Positions 1 through 8,234 of a stretch of DNA of 64,000 bases are shown piece by piece; position 1 is the stretch's first letter; every line of letters starts with the position of its first letter. The position numbers were made by a program, and so were the translations under genes. The stretch spans positions 244,821 to 308,820 of the forward strand of contig NZ_VFWX01000005.1 in assembly GCF_006442965.1 (NCBI RefSeq), read 5' to 3'. The notes under the pieces were generated by a model. That model worked only from the letters and a program-made list of their open reading frames with translations, was not told the DNA's origin and did not search any database. The DNA comes from Mesorhizobium sp. CU3. Its GTDB lineage: Bacteria > Pseudomonadota > Alphaproteobacteria > Rhizobiales > Rhizobiaceae.

Positions 1-1565
1 AGTCGGGGGTGTATGCGGCCAGGCTGGAGAGCTTCTCCGTGGCGGCAAAAGCCGGCCCCGAGGCGCAACTTCTGTTCGAACGCATAGATGGCAGCGAACT
101 CGGTGATCTCGCCGTTCCCGGACTTTACACGCGCGCAGGCTTCAACCGCTTCTACCTGCCGCAGCTGTCGCGCATCGCGCAGATGCTTGTCGACGACCAA
201 TGGGTGCTGGGCGGCGGCGGCGAGCAAGGCGGCATCGACCAGGACCTGCCCAAGCTCGGCCCCGAGCTCATCGACCGCTACGGCAAGGAATTCGCCGCCG
301 CATGGAACGGCGCGCTCGACCAGGTGAAATTCAAGGCGATGCTGAAGGACAAGCCGCAATATCTGGCACTTTCCGCCCTCGCCGCGCCGGACTCGCCGCT
401 CGGCCAGCTCTTCACGGCGATCGCCGATCAGACCGCGTTGACGGCGCCGAATAGCGCTGACGACAGCGGTGCGGCGCAACCAGACCTCGCCGGCATGGCC
501 AAGGGGCTGGCCCGCATCGGCCTGCAGATCGCCGGCGGCAAGTCGCAAAGCCGCGCCGGGGTAAGCTCGGCCGTCGCGCAGAATGCCGGTGCAAGCGTCG
601 AGGCGCAGTTCCGCTCGTTCCAATCGCTGGTCAGCGGCACCGGCGGACGGCGCCCGCTCGACGCGTTGACGCAAAACTTCCGCGACATCTTCCAGAGCCT
701 CAAGCTTGCAGCCGATGTCCCGTCGCAGACCGAACGCGTCAACGCCAACCTGCAGCTGCAGATCTCGACGCTGCGCGCCAATGTCTCGCGCCTACCGAAG
801 CCGCTGGCGCGGATGGTCAACGCGGCGGCGGACGAATTGGCAGGCAGTGTCGCCGAGACCTCGATGGCCAACCTCAACCAGAGCCTCGACCAGACGGTCA
901 CACGCGCTTGCGAGGAAGCGATCAACGGCCGCTATCCCTTCGCCAGCGACGCCACGGAAGAGATCTCGATGGCGGATTTTGCGAAGCTTTTCGCGCCGGG
1001 CGGGTTGATGGACCGCTTCTTCGCGCAGAACCTTGCGCCGCTGGTCGACATGACCGGCCAGGAATGGGCCTGGAAACAGGATACCCGCTCCAGCCGCGAC
1101 CTGGCGAAGTCGACCTTGAAATCATTTCAGTCGGCGGCGGAAATCCGCGGCGCCTTCTTCCCGTCGGGAGGATCGACGCCGTTGGTGTCGATCACCTTCA
1201 CCCCCACCTCGCTGAACAGCGAAGCCGACAGCGCGGTGCTCAACGTGGATGGGCAGACGGTGCAGAGCGCGCAGGCCGGCAACGCGCCGAGCATGGTGAC
1301 GTGGCCGAGCGGCGCCGCTTCCGGATCGGCGAGCCTCAGTCTGACGCCGGAAATGCCGGGGCGCGAGTCCGCGCTGAAGTTCGACGGGGCGTGGGCATTG
1401 AAGCGACTGCTAGACAAGGCGTCCGTTACTGCCAATGGCGCCAGCGCAGAGGCGCGTTTCGTCATCGGGGGGCGCGATGTCGGCTACACGATCCAGGTCG
1501 GATCTGGCGCCAACCCCCTCTTCCTGCCGGCTTTGTCCGGTTTCAGCTGTCCGAAGGCGTTCTGA
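1..1565 (+). CDS. tssM: TssM/IcmF, C-terminal part (5' end outside window)
   Basis: This is the C-terminal ~520 residues of TssM, the inner-membrane and periplasmic component of the T6SS membrane complex that bridges TssL and TssJ. The reading frame is open from base 3, so the gene is cut by the window edge and its start lies outside. The last ~170 residues match the IcmF C-terminal domain: a beta-rich stretch with FTPTSLNSEADS, then KFDGAWALKRLLD and a terminal GGRDVGYTIQ...NPLFLPALSGFSCP block typical of the family end. The N-terminal membrane segments and the GTPase-like domain are not in view. It is followed by pppA and ppkA in the same direction, as expected for a rhizobial imp locus. 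Assignment is from family motifs and context. Confidence 0.9.
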   Translation, partial: SGVYAARLESFSVAAKAGPEAQLLFERIDGSELGDLAVPGLYTRAGFNRFYLPQLSRIAQMLVDDQWVLGGGGEQGGIDQDLPKLGPELIDRYGKEFAAAWNGALDQVKFKAMLKDKPQYLALSALAAPDSPLGQLFTAIADQTALTAPNSADDSGAAQPDLAGMAKGLARIGLQIAGGKSQSRAGVSSAVAQNAGASVEAQFRSFQSLVSGTGGRRPLDALTQNFRDIFQSLKLAADVPSQTERVNANLQLQISTLRANVSRLPKPLARMVNAAADELAGSVAETSMANLNQSLDQTVTRACEEAINGRYPFASDATEEISMADFAKLFAPGGLMDRFFAQNLAPLVDMTGQEWAWKQDTRSSRDLAKSTLKSFQSAAEIRGAFFPSGGSTPLVSITFTPTSLNSEADSAVLNVDGQTVQSAQAGNAPSMVTWPSGAASGSASLSLTPEMPGRESALKFDGAWALKRLLDKASVTANGASAEARFVIGGRDVGYTIQVGSGANPLFLPALSGFSCPKAF

Positions 1566-1567
1566 CC

Positions 1568-1705
1568 ATGGCCATGCTCCAGAACATAGTCGGCTCCAAC
1601 CTTCATTTCGGTACTCTAATGTATGTGCTTGTGGCAGAGTGGCCCGGGCACGCGGCCCATGGCTGGTCACAGAGGACGCCTGCTGAGCGCTTGGTGGCAA
1701 ATTGA
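1568..1705 (+). CDS. Possible 45-residue ORF between tssM and pppA
   Basis: A short frame starts with ATG two bases after the tssM stop and ends in a TTGA overlap with the TTG start of pppA. That layout would allow translational coupling. The product (beginning MAMLQNIVGSNLHFG) matches no family I recognise. In Agrobacterium the T6SS repressor TagF is fused in front of PppA, so this could be what remains after loss of tagF, or simply a leader peptide. No TagF motif is visible. It may also be non-coding, since no strong ribosome binding site precedes its ATG. Its existence as a gene is uncertain. Confidence 0.25.
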   Translation: MAMLQNIVGSNLHFGTLMYVLVAEWPGHAAHGWSQRTPAERLVAN

Positions 1706-2481
1706 GCACTGTCGCCCTTCCCATCGAAAGCTTCGGCGTGAGCCACAAGGGCTGCGTGCGCGACCATAATGAGGACAACTACTTGATAGAGCCGCAGACC
1801 GGCCTGTGGGTAGTGGCCGACGGCATGGGCGGGCACGAGGCCGGCGAAGTCGCCTCGGCCAGCATCGTCGACCATCTGGCGACGATCGGCATCGCCAGCT
1901 CGGCGCCGGATCTTCGCGCACGCTTCGAGGACCGGCTGAGCCGCGCCAATGCCGAGATCCGCGGTATCTCACGATCGCGCAACATCACCATCGGCTCCAC
2001 CTTCGCCGCCCTGCTTGCCATGGACGGGCGGTTCGCCTGCCTGTGGGCCGGCGACAGCCGCATCTATCTCGTGCGCAACGGCGCGATCTTCCAGGTCTCG
2101 AAGGATCACACCGAGGTCCAGGAATTGCTCGACCGCGGTATGATCACCGCGGAGGAAGCGCTGAACTGGCCGCGTCGCAACGTCATCACCCATGCTGTCG
2201 GCGTCAGCGACGAGCTCGAGATCGATTTCCAGCAGGGCGAGCTGATGCCGGGGGATGTTTTCGTGCTGGGCACCGACGGCCTGACCGCGCATGTCAGCGA
2301 TGCCGAGATCGAAGCCGCGGTCCGCTCCGCCTCGCCGCAGGCGGCATGCCGCAGCCTGCTGGAGACCGTGCTGGCGCGCGGCGGAACCGACAATGTGACC
2401 ATCGTACTCGTGCAGATCGGCGGCGGGCGCAACGGCGCGCTCCATCCGGATCGGTCCGGAGCGGAGAGCCTGACGAGATGA
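1702..2481 (+). CDS. pppA: PP2C-type Ser/Thr phosphatase, T6SS (PppA)
   Basis: This encodes a 259-residue cytoplasmic metal-dependent phosphatase of the PP2C family. In T6SS loci it reverses phosphorylation by PpkA and so lowers secretion activity. Metal-binding motifs are in place: RDHNEDN at residues 20-26, VVADGMGGHEAG around 37-48, a GTDGL motif near 190 and GGTDN near 228. TTG at 1702 is chosen because an in-frame stop at 1684 leaves no earlier start, and a GGTGG sequence lies just upstream. The length equals a bare catalytic domain, with no TagF fusion of the Agrobacterium type. The stop overlaps the ATG of ppkA (ATGA), so the antagonistic pair is translated together. Confidence 0.88.
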   Translation: MSTVALPIESFGVSHKGCVRDHNEDNYLIEPQTGLWVVADGMGGHEAGEVASASIVDHLATIGIASSAPDLRARFEDRLSRANAEIRGISRSRNITIGSTFAALLAMDGRFACLWAGDSRIYLVRNGAIFQVSKDHTEVQELLDRGMITAEEALNWPRRNVITHAVGVSDELEIDFQQGELMPGDVFVLGTDGLTAHVSDAEIEAAVRSASPQAACRSLLETVLARGGTDNVTIVLVQIGGGRNGALHPDRSGAESLTR

Positions 2482-5036
2482 GCGACGACGACAAAACCCG
2501 GATTTCGGCTGGCGTCACCTATGCCGGCGTCGGCACGCAGCTCAGCGGCATTTACGAGCTCGACGAAAGGATCGCGTCCGGCGGCATGGGCGAAGTCTAT
2601 CGCGGCCACAACATCCAGACCGGCGACCATGTCGCCATCAAGATCGTGCTGCCCGAATTCGCCCGCGACCAGACGATTCTCTCGCTGTTCCGCAAGGAAG
2701 CGTCGATCCTGAACCATCTGTCGCACGATGCGGTGGTGCGCTACCACGTGTTTACCATCGACCCTACCATCGGCCGCCCCTATCTCGCGATGGAGTTCGT
2801 GGACGGCCAATCGCTGTTCGACGTGATGCGTCGCGGGCCGATGGCGGGCGAAGACGTGCGCCGGCTTTGCCATCGCCTGACGTCCGGCCTTGCGGCGGTG
2901 CACCAAGCCGGCGCGGTTCACCGCGACCTTTCGCCCGACAACATCATCCTGCCGGGCGGGCGGGTGGAGCGCGCCAAGATCATCGACTTCGGCATCGCGC
3001 GCTCGGCGACGGTGGGCGGCGAAACGCTGATCGGCGGAAAATTCGCCGGCAAATACAATTACGTCTCGCCCGAACAGCTCGGCCTCTATGGCGGCGAGGT
3101 CAGCGAGCAGTCCGATATCTACAGCCTCGGACTGGTGCTTGCCGCCGCATTGCGCGGCAAGCCGCTCGACATGAGCGGCTCGCAATACGAGGTCATCGAG
3201 AAGCGGCGGACGGTGCCCGACCTGTCGGACATCGATCCCGATTTCCAGGAGCTTCTCGACGCGATGCTGCAGCCGGATCCCCGCGACCGGCCGGCCAGCA
3301 TGGCCGAGATCGCCAGGGCGACGCGCAGCGAGGATGTCGACGCGACATTGCCGCCGCCGGCTTCGTTTGGCGTACGCGAACGCTCGGGCCTGCCGCGCGC
3401 CGGCTGGACGGCGCCGCCCGAACGCCCGCCATCGGTGCCTCCAAGCGAACAACGCTTCGTCGAGCATGTGCGCCCGGCGCATCTGTCGCAGCCACGCCCC
3501 GCGCCTGCGCCGCCACCGGCCAGCACACCCGCGCCGGCCGCGCCGCGAAAATCCTCGCGCATGCCGGCCATCGCCGGCGGCCTGGTGACGCTGGCCGTTC
3601 TGTTGGGCGGCGGCGTTTACTTCAGCGGAGTGCTGGCGCCGACGCCGGCCGAAGAGAAACTCACACCGCTGACGCCGAAGCCGGTGACCAAACCTGTTGC
3701 TGAAGCGCCCAAGCCGGTGGCTGAAGCGCCACAACCGGAGGCGCCGAAGCCCCAGCCGCAGTCGCCGGCCGAGCCTCAGCCAGAGCCGTCAAAGCCAGAT
3801 AACTCTGCCTCCGAGACGGCGCAGCCACCCGCCCTGCCGGATACGCAGGCGAAGACCCAAACACCGGCCGACAACCAGACGGACGCCGCGGCGGAGCCGA
3901 ACCCGGAAACCGTCAAGCCCACGGCCAACTCCCAAGCCTCGAAGATCGAGCCCGTCCAGGCTCCACCGGTGAGCCCTACCACGACGACACCTCCGCCAAA
4001 AGCTACAGAGAGCCCCAGACCGTCGCAGCCAGCCAGCGAGCCTGCCAAGACGCCCGCGTCCAGCCAGGCCGAGGCGGAGAGCAAGCCGGGGCCGGAAGCA
4101 AATCCGTCGGCGACAAAGCCCAGCGCAAACGAGCTCATCGACATGCTGTCCAAGCTGGCCAAGCCGAAGGCCTCCTCGCCGCCGATTTCGGACAGCCAGA
4201 CGCCCACGCAGCCGACCAGCCCGGCCGTCGAGCCGGTGTCGCCCGCCCCATCGACCAGCCAGCCACAAACCGCGCCGCCGAAGCCGACACCGACGGCGCA
4301 GCCCTCCCCGCAACCGCAGCCGCCGGTGACCAAGCAGCCGGACAATACGCAGGTCGCGATCAACGTGCCCAAGCCGGAAGTCCCGCCAGTCAAGCCAACC
4401 GACGAGACGGCGCAGCGGGCTTCATGGGTGCGCGACTTCAGCGGCGGCGATTGTTTCTACGCATCGCTGACCTCGGCAGGCGACGGCGCCGCCGCCATCG
4501 AAGGTTTTGCGACCTCCGTGCAGCCCTTCGAGCAGATGCTCAATGATTTCAAGTCGCGGTTCCATCTCGAGCCGGACATCAGCGTTCGTCTCATCGAGCA
4601 GCCGCAATGCGAAGTGACCAACTTCCTGCGCTTCCTCAACCGCAGCGGGGCGGAAAGACCGCAACTCGTGCTCGACCGGACATCGGTGCCGGACGGCGCG
4701 CCGATCCGCGGCACGCTGACGACGCATGGCGGGCTCGTTTCCAACATCATGCTGATCGACCATAGGGGCATTGCCTTCAACCTCGACGACCGCATTGTGG
4801 CCCAGGCCGACAAGGCAACCTTCAACATTCCGATCGGCCTGGGCGCTGCCGACAAGGCGCTCGGCAAGGCCGTGCCGCAGATCATGCTGGTGATCACCGG
4901 ACCGCAGGACATCCAGGCCGCCATGTTCTCCAGACCGACGCCGGCATCGGAACTCCTGCCCAAAATCCTCGAGGAGATCGAAGCCGACGGCTCGCAGTTC
5001 TCCGCCACCGCCAAGTATTTCCGGCTTGGCGGATAG
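2478..5036 (+). CDS. ppkA: T6SS membrane Ser/Thr protein kinase PpkA
   Basis: This is an 852-residue Hanks-type kinase that in other T6SSs phosphorylates Fha or TssL to promote assembly. The kinase domain is intact: glycine loop ASGGMGEVYRG (33-43), Lys55 in VAIK, HRDLSPDN (148-155) and DFG (170-172). A linker follows, then one transmembrane helix at about 362-386. Next comes a very long Pro/Ala/Lys/Gln-rich spacer (~390-645). A C-terminal periplasmic domain (~649-852) contains a few cysteines and an I-E-Q-P-Q-C-E-V segment, similar to the sensory end of other PpkA proteins. ATG 2478 is chosen from its ATGA overlap with pppA. The same frame is open further upstream, but there it is antisense-like sequence inside pppA. 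Confidence 0.9.
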   Translation: MSDDDKTRISAGVTYAGVGTQLSGIYELDERIASGGMGEVYRGHNIQTGDHVAIKIVLPEFARDQTILSLFRKEASILNHLSHDAVVRYHVFTIDPTIGRPYLAMEFVDGQSLFDVMRRGPMAGEDVRRLCHRLTSGLAAVHQAGAVHRDLSPDNIILPGGRVERAKIIDFGIARSATVGGETLIGGKFAGKYNYVSPEQLGLYGGEVSEQSDIYSLGLVLAAALRGKPLDMSGSQYEVIEKRRTVPDLSDIDPDFQELLDAMLQPDPRDRPASMAEIARATRSEDVDATLPPPASFGVRERSGLPRAGWTAPPERPPSVPPSEQRFVEHVRPAHLSQPRPAPAPPPASTPAPAAPRKSSRMPAIAGGLVTLAVLLGGGVYFSGVLAPTPAEEKLTPLTPKPVTKPVAEAPKPVAEAPQPEAPKPQPQSPAEPQPEPSKPDNSASETAQPPALPDTQAKTQTPADNQTDAAAEPNPETVKPTANSQASKIEPVQAPPVSPTTTTPPPKATESPRPSQPASEPAKTPASSQAEAESKPGPEANPSATKPSANELIDMLSKLAKPKASSPPISDSQTPTQPTSPAVEPVSPAPSTSQPQTAPPKPTPTAQPSPQPQPPVTKQPDNTQVAINVPKPEVPPVKPTDETAQRASWVRDFSGGDCFYASLTSAGDGAAAIEGFATSVQPFEQMLNDFKSRFHLEPDISVRLIEQPQCEVTNFLRFLNRSGAERPQLVLDRTSVPDGAPIRGTLTTHGGLVSNIMLIDHRGIAFNLDDRIVAQADKATFNIPIGLGAADKALGKAVPQIMLVITGPQDIQAAMFSRPTPASELLPKILEEIEADGSQFSATAKYFRLGG

Positions 5037-5048
5037 ACATGGACGCCG

Positions 5049-5525
5049 ATGGACCTTCGCTTCCCGCATTCATCTTATCGGCCCTTGTCACGCCCAGAGC
5101 GTAGCTGGCTGCGGCTTTTGCCGGCCGCGCTGTTTTGCGCGGCGCTGTTCTCGATCGTTTCGCCCAGCAGCGCGCATGCCGAATTCACCGTCTGCAACCA
5201 GACGCTCGATGTCGTCAACCTCGCGGTCGGACAGAATGTCGACAATGCAGACCAGACCGATGGCTGGTGGACCATCGGCGCCAACCAGTGCGTCAACGTC
5301 ATCCGCGAGGAACTGACCAACCGCTATATCTACCTCTACGCGACCGATGTGTTCGGCCATGCGATCCTCAACGGATCGACCGAGATGTGCATCGACCGCC
5401 GCCGCTTCTCCATCCGCGGCATCGACGAATGCTGGCAGCGCGGCCATATCGCGGCGCGCTTCGTCGAGGTCGATACTCAGGAGCAGGTGCGCTGGACCTA
5501 TTTCCTGACCGGAAACAGCCCGTGA
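5049..5525 (+). CDS. DUF1036 family exported protein
   Basis: This is a 158-residue protein with a long N-terminal signal sequence (hydrophobic LLPAALFCAALFSIV, likely cleavage after SSAHA near residue 44). It is followed by a compact domain with four cysteines (VCNQT, CVNVI, MCIDRR, ECWQR) that matches my memory of DUF1036. Such proteins recur beside T6SS kinases in rhizobia, but their role is unknown. The even number of cysteines in an exported domain suggests two disulfides. The gene begins 12 bases after ppkA. Its stop overlaps the GTG start of the next gene (GTGA), which places it firmly in the T6SS operon. The family call is fairly confident; no function is offered. Confidence 0.75.
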   Translation: MDLRFPHSSYRPLSRPERSWLRLLPAALFCAALFSIVSPSSAHAEFTVCNQTLDVVNLAVGQNVDNADQTDGWWTIGANQCVNVIREELTNRYIYLYATDVFGHAILNGSTEMCIDRRRFSIRGIDECWQRGHIAARFVEVDTQEQVRWTYFLTGNSP

Positions 5526-7969
5526 CGCACTCGATCGACACGAGCTTCAAACAGAAAAAGCTGGCGCGGCTGGCCGAGCGCCGACGAAAGATCTGGCGCG
5601 GCGTTGTTGCCGGCATCGCCACGCTCGCCATCGTCGCCGTAGCCGGCGGCTTCTACCTCACCAGGGATGAATGGTCGTTCGGCGACGAGGATGAGGATCT
5701 CAATCCCGTCGATAGCATGGACGATGTGCCGGCCGATGCCCCGGTCTATGTTCCCGCCATCATCGACCTTGCCGGCGACCCGATGTGGATCACGCTGGCG
5801 CCCGATGCCGACACAGCGACAAAGGGCAAAACCGTGGCGCGTCCGGCGGAACTCGACAGTTCCGGAGCCTCGCCGCAGATCGAGATCCTCTCCGACGTGA
5901 TGCTGAGCGCCAGCGAGAAGTTCATGACGACGATCCCGTCGACGCAGGAGGATTTCGCGTTCTTCCAGGCGCAGCGGCAAGCGTCTCCCAAACCTTCCGC
6001 GCCGGGATCGGACGACCAGCAACCGCCCCCGCCAGCCCCGGCCGCGGCGCCGGACGATCAACCGAGCGATCCGCAAGGCGACCTCGGAAACGACCTGCAG
6101 GCGACGCCGGACGACAGCGATACTTCCGCCAGCCCGGCACCCAAAGCCGATGCCGACGACCCCGAGGCAGGCTGGGGCGAGACCATCGACCAGGGCGAGG
6201 CCGCACTCCCAGCCTTCAAGAAGACGGCAATCGAGAACAACACCACCGTGGCAACCGTCACCAGCGAATACCAGCGCTTCGAGGCGACCGAGGACACGTT
6301 CGTGAAGATCCTCAACGCCCGCAGCCTGGACAGCGTGGCGCTCGACGCGCATTTCTCCGCCGACGACGCCAAGCTTGCCGGCGAGGCACTGAAGACGCTG
6401 TTCAACCGCGACGGGCTGGAGCCCGGCTTCGTCGTCGCCATGCGCGGGTTCCGGCCCAGCCGAGAGACGACGAGCATGTCGCTGATGCAGGTCTCGATCT
6501 ATGCAAAGAACGTCTATGTCGGCACGTTGACGCGCAATGCGGCTGGCGCCTTCGTGTCGGGCGTCGACCCCTGGGTCCGCGAGGACCTCTTCAACTATTC
6601 CGGCGCCTCCGACCAGGGCGGGCCGAAGCGGCAGTACCGCCTGCTCGACGCGATCTATTCAACGGCAGCGCGCAATAAGGTGCCGACCAGCGTGATCGGT
6701 GAGGCGATCATGTATCTGTCGCGGGGACAGGATCTCGACGCCTTCGCCAGCGAGGACCAACGCCTGGTGCTGATCTATTCGCAAACCCCGCGCGGCCAGG
6801 GCGAGATCTCCGGGCGGGTGCTCTATGTCGGCGTCCAGGGCAAGGACAATAGCCTCGACTGCTTCGTCTTTCAGCAAAGCGACGGCCAGTATGCCTGCGT
6901 CACCGGCGACGATCAGGTGCGTTCGCTGACCGTCACCAACGGCATGGTTACGCCGGTCGCCGGGGTGATGACCTCGACCTTCGGTCCGCGCAAGCACCCG
7001 ATCCTCGGCACGGTCCGCATCCACAAGGGCGTCGACTGGGCGGCTCCGGTCGGCACGCCTATCGTGGCCGCGTTCGACGGCGAGATCAGCTTCCAGGGCG
7101 ACGGCGGCAGCTATGGCAACCTGGTCAAGATCACCCATTCGAACGGGCGCGAGACGCGCTACGCGCATATGCAGAAATTCGCCATCGCCAGCGGCGTCGG
7201 CACCAAGGTGAAGGCCGGCGAGGTCATCGGCTATATCGGCACGACCGGGCTTTCGACCGGGCCGCATCTGCATTTCGAACTTTATCAGAACGGCGAAGCG
7301 ATTGATCCGCTGGGCACGGTCACCACGGTGGCTACCGCCGTTTCGGTCAGTTCCGGCGGCACGGGCGACGCCGCCGTCGACACGCTCACCGATCGGATCG
7401 TGCATGTCGAAAGCGGCGGCAGTGCGCGGGCCAAGAACCCGCTCTCCTCCGCGACCGGCGCCGGCCAGTTCATCTCCAAGACCTGGATACGGATGATGAA
7501 CACCTATCGGCCGGATCTCGCCCGCTCGCTGTCGACGGCCGACCTTTTGGCGCTTCGCTACGACGCGACTTTGTCGCGCGAGATGGTGCGCAACCTGGCG
7601 CGCGAGGGCGAGGCGTATCTTCGCGCCCGCGGCCACCAGATCACCGCCGGCCGCCTCTATCTCTGCCACTTCCTCGGCATGGAAGGAGCGCACCAGGTGC
7701 TGGCGGCGCCGGGCGCCTCGCAATTGAGCGCCGTTCTGGGATCGGCCGTCATCCAGGCCAACCCATTCCTCACCGGCAAGACCGCCGGCTATGTCATAGA
7801 CTGGGCCGAGCGGAAGATGGGGCAGAAGGCGCCGCGCGTGGTGACGGATACGGGCCAGCCGACGACGACTACGACCGAAGTCCGGCAGACATCGCCGGAG
7901 TTCGAGAAATACAAGCAGGCGATAACCGCACTGGTCAATTCAATCCAGGAAACGCTCGAGCCAGGCTAG
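5522..7969 (+). CDS. M23 peptidase plus lytic-transglycosylase-like domain protein
   Basis: This 815-residue protein appears to combine two peptidoglycan hydrolases. A basic N-terminus is followed by one transmembrane helix (~27-46) and an acidic, Pro-rich linker. An M23/LytM zinc endopeptidase domain (~480-600) has HKGVD (His501, Asp505) and HLHFE (His582, His584). A C-terminal domain (~620-770) resembles lysozyme-like transglycosylases, with Glu630 in HVESGG and GAGQF. The middle region (~240-430) resembles regulatory modules that precede M23 domains. GTG 5522 is chosen from its GTGA overlap with the DUF1036 gene. Its position at the end of the T6SS operon suggests it opens the wall for the membrane complex or acts as an effector; both are inference. 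No immunity gene is obvious downstream. Confidence 0.82.
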   Translation: MTHSIDTSFKQKKLARLAERRRKIWRGVVAGIATLAIVAVAGGFYLTRDEWSFGDEDEDLNPVDSMDDVPADAPVYVPAIIDLAGDPMWITLAPDADTATKGKTVARPAELDSSGASPQIEILSDVMLSASEKFMTTIPSTQEDFAFFQAQRQASPKPSAPGSDDQQPPPPAPAAAPDDQPSDPQGDLGNDLQATPDDSDTSASPAPKADADDPEAGWGETIDQGEAALPAFKKTAIENNTTVATVTSEYQRFEATEDTFVKILNARSLDSVALDAHFSADDAKLAGEALKTLFNRDGLEPGFVVAMRGFRPSRETTSMSLMQVSIYAKNVYVGTLTRNAAGAFVSGVDPWVREDLFNYSGASDQGGPKRQYRLLDAIYSTAARNKVPTSVIGEAIMYLSRGQDLDAFASEDQRLVLIYSQTPRGQGEISGRVLYVGVQGKDNSLDCFVFQQSDGQYACVTGDDQVRSLTVTNGMVTPVAGVMTSTFGPRKHPILGTVRIHKGVDWAAPVGTPIVAAFDGEISFQGDGGSYGNLVKITHSNGRETRYAHMQKFAIASGVGTKVKAGEVIGYIGTTGLSTGPHLHFELYQNGEAIDPLGTVTTVATAVSVSSGGTGDAAVDTLTDRIVHVESGGSARAKNPLSSATGAGQFISKTWIRMMNTYRPDLARSLSTADLLALRYDATLSREMVRNLAREGEAYLRARGHQITAGRLYLCHFLGMEGAHQVLAAPGASQLSAVLGSAVIQANPFLTGKTAGYVIDWAERKMGQKAPRVVTDTGQPTTTTTEVRQTSPEFEKYKQAITALVNSIQETLEPG

Positions 7970-8234
7970 CGGCAAAGGTGGCTGAGGGCAGCAAGCGGCC
8001 GCCGGTGGTGTCTCAAACTGATGAACTGCCCCGCCGCCACATCGATTTGTTTTCAGCCCATCCGGTGGTATATTAGAGAATATTTGCATAGGGCGGCCGC
8101 GCCTCGTGAACCTAAACTGTGGTTCGGTTCACATACGCTTGTAAGTGATTTTTGGCAGAAGCGACTTCGTCGCTGGTGAATTTAAGCATGCGCAGACATC
8201 CATAGAGCGCCCCAAGGGGGCGGAGGGCTGATTC
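7970..8234. promoter_or_regulatory. Intergenic region upstream of first caspase gene
   Basis: This gap separates the T6SS operon from the first caspase gene. It holds an AT-rich stretch around 8068-8090 with the imperfect palindrome TATTAGAGAATA, the likeliest promoter zone for the + strand gene at 8235. No coding sequence was recognised. A good ribosome binding site (GGAGGG) lies at the right end. Confidence 0.35.

Noticed and set aside
1806..2477. In-frame upstream extension of the kinase gene
   Set aside because: The added residues are Arg-rich, overlap pppA in another frame and precede a well-placed ATG with ATGA coupling.
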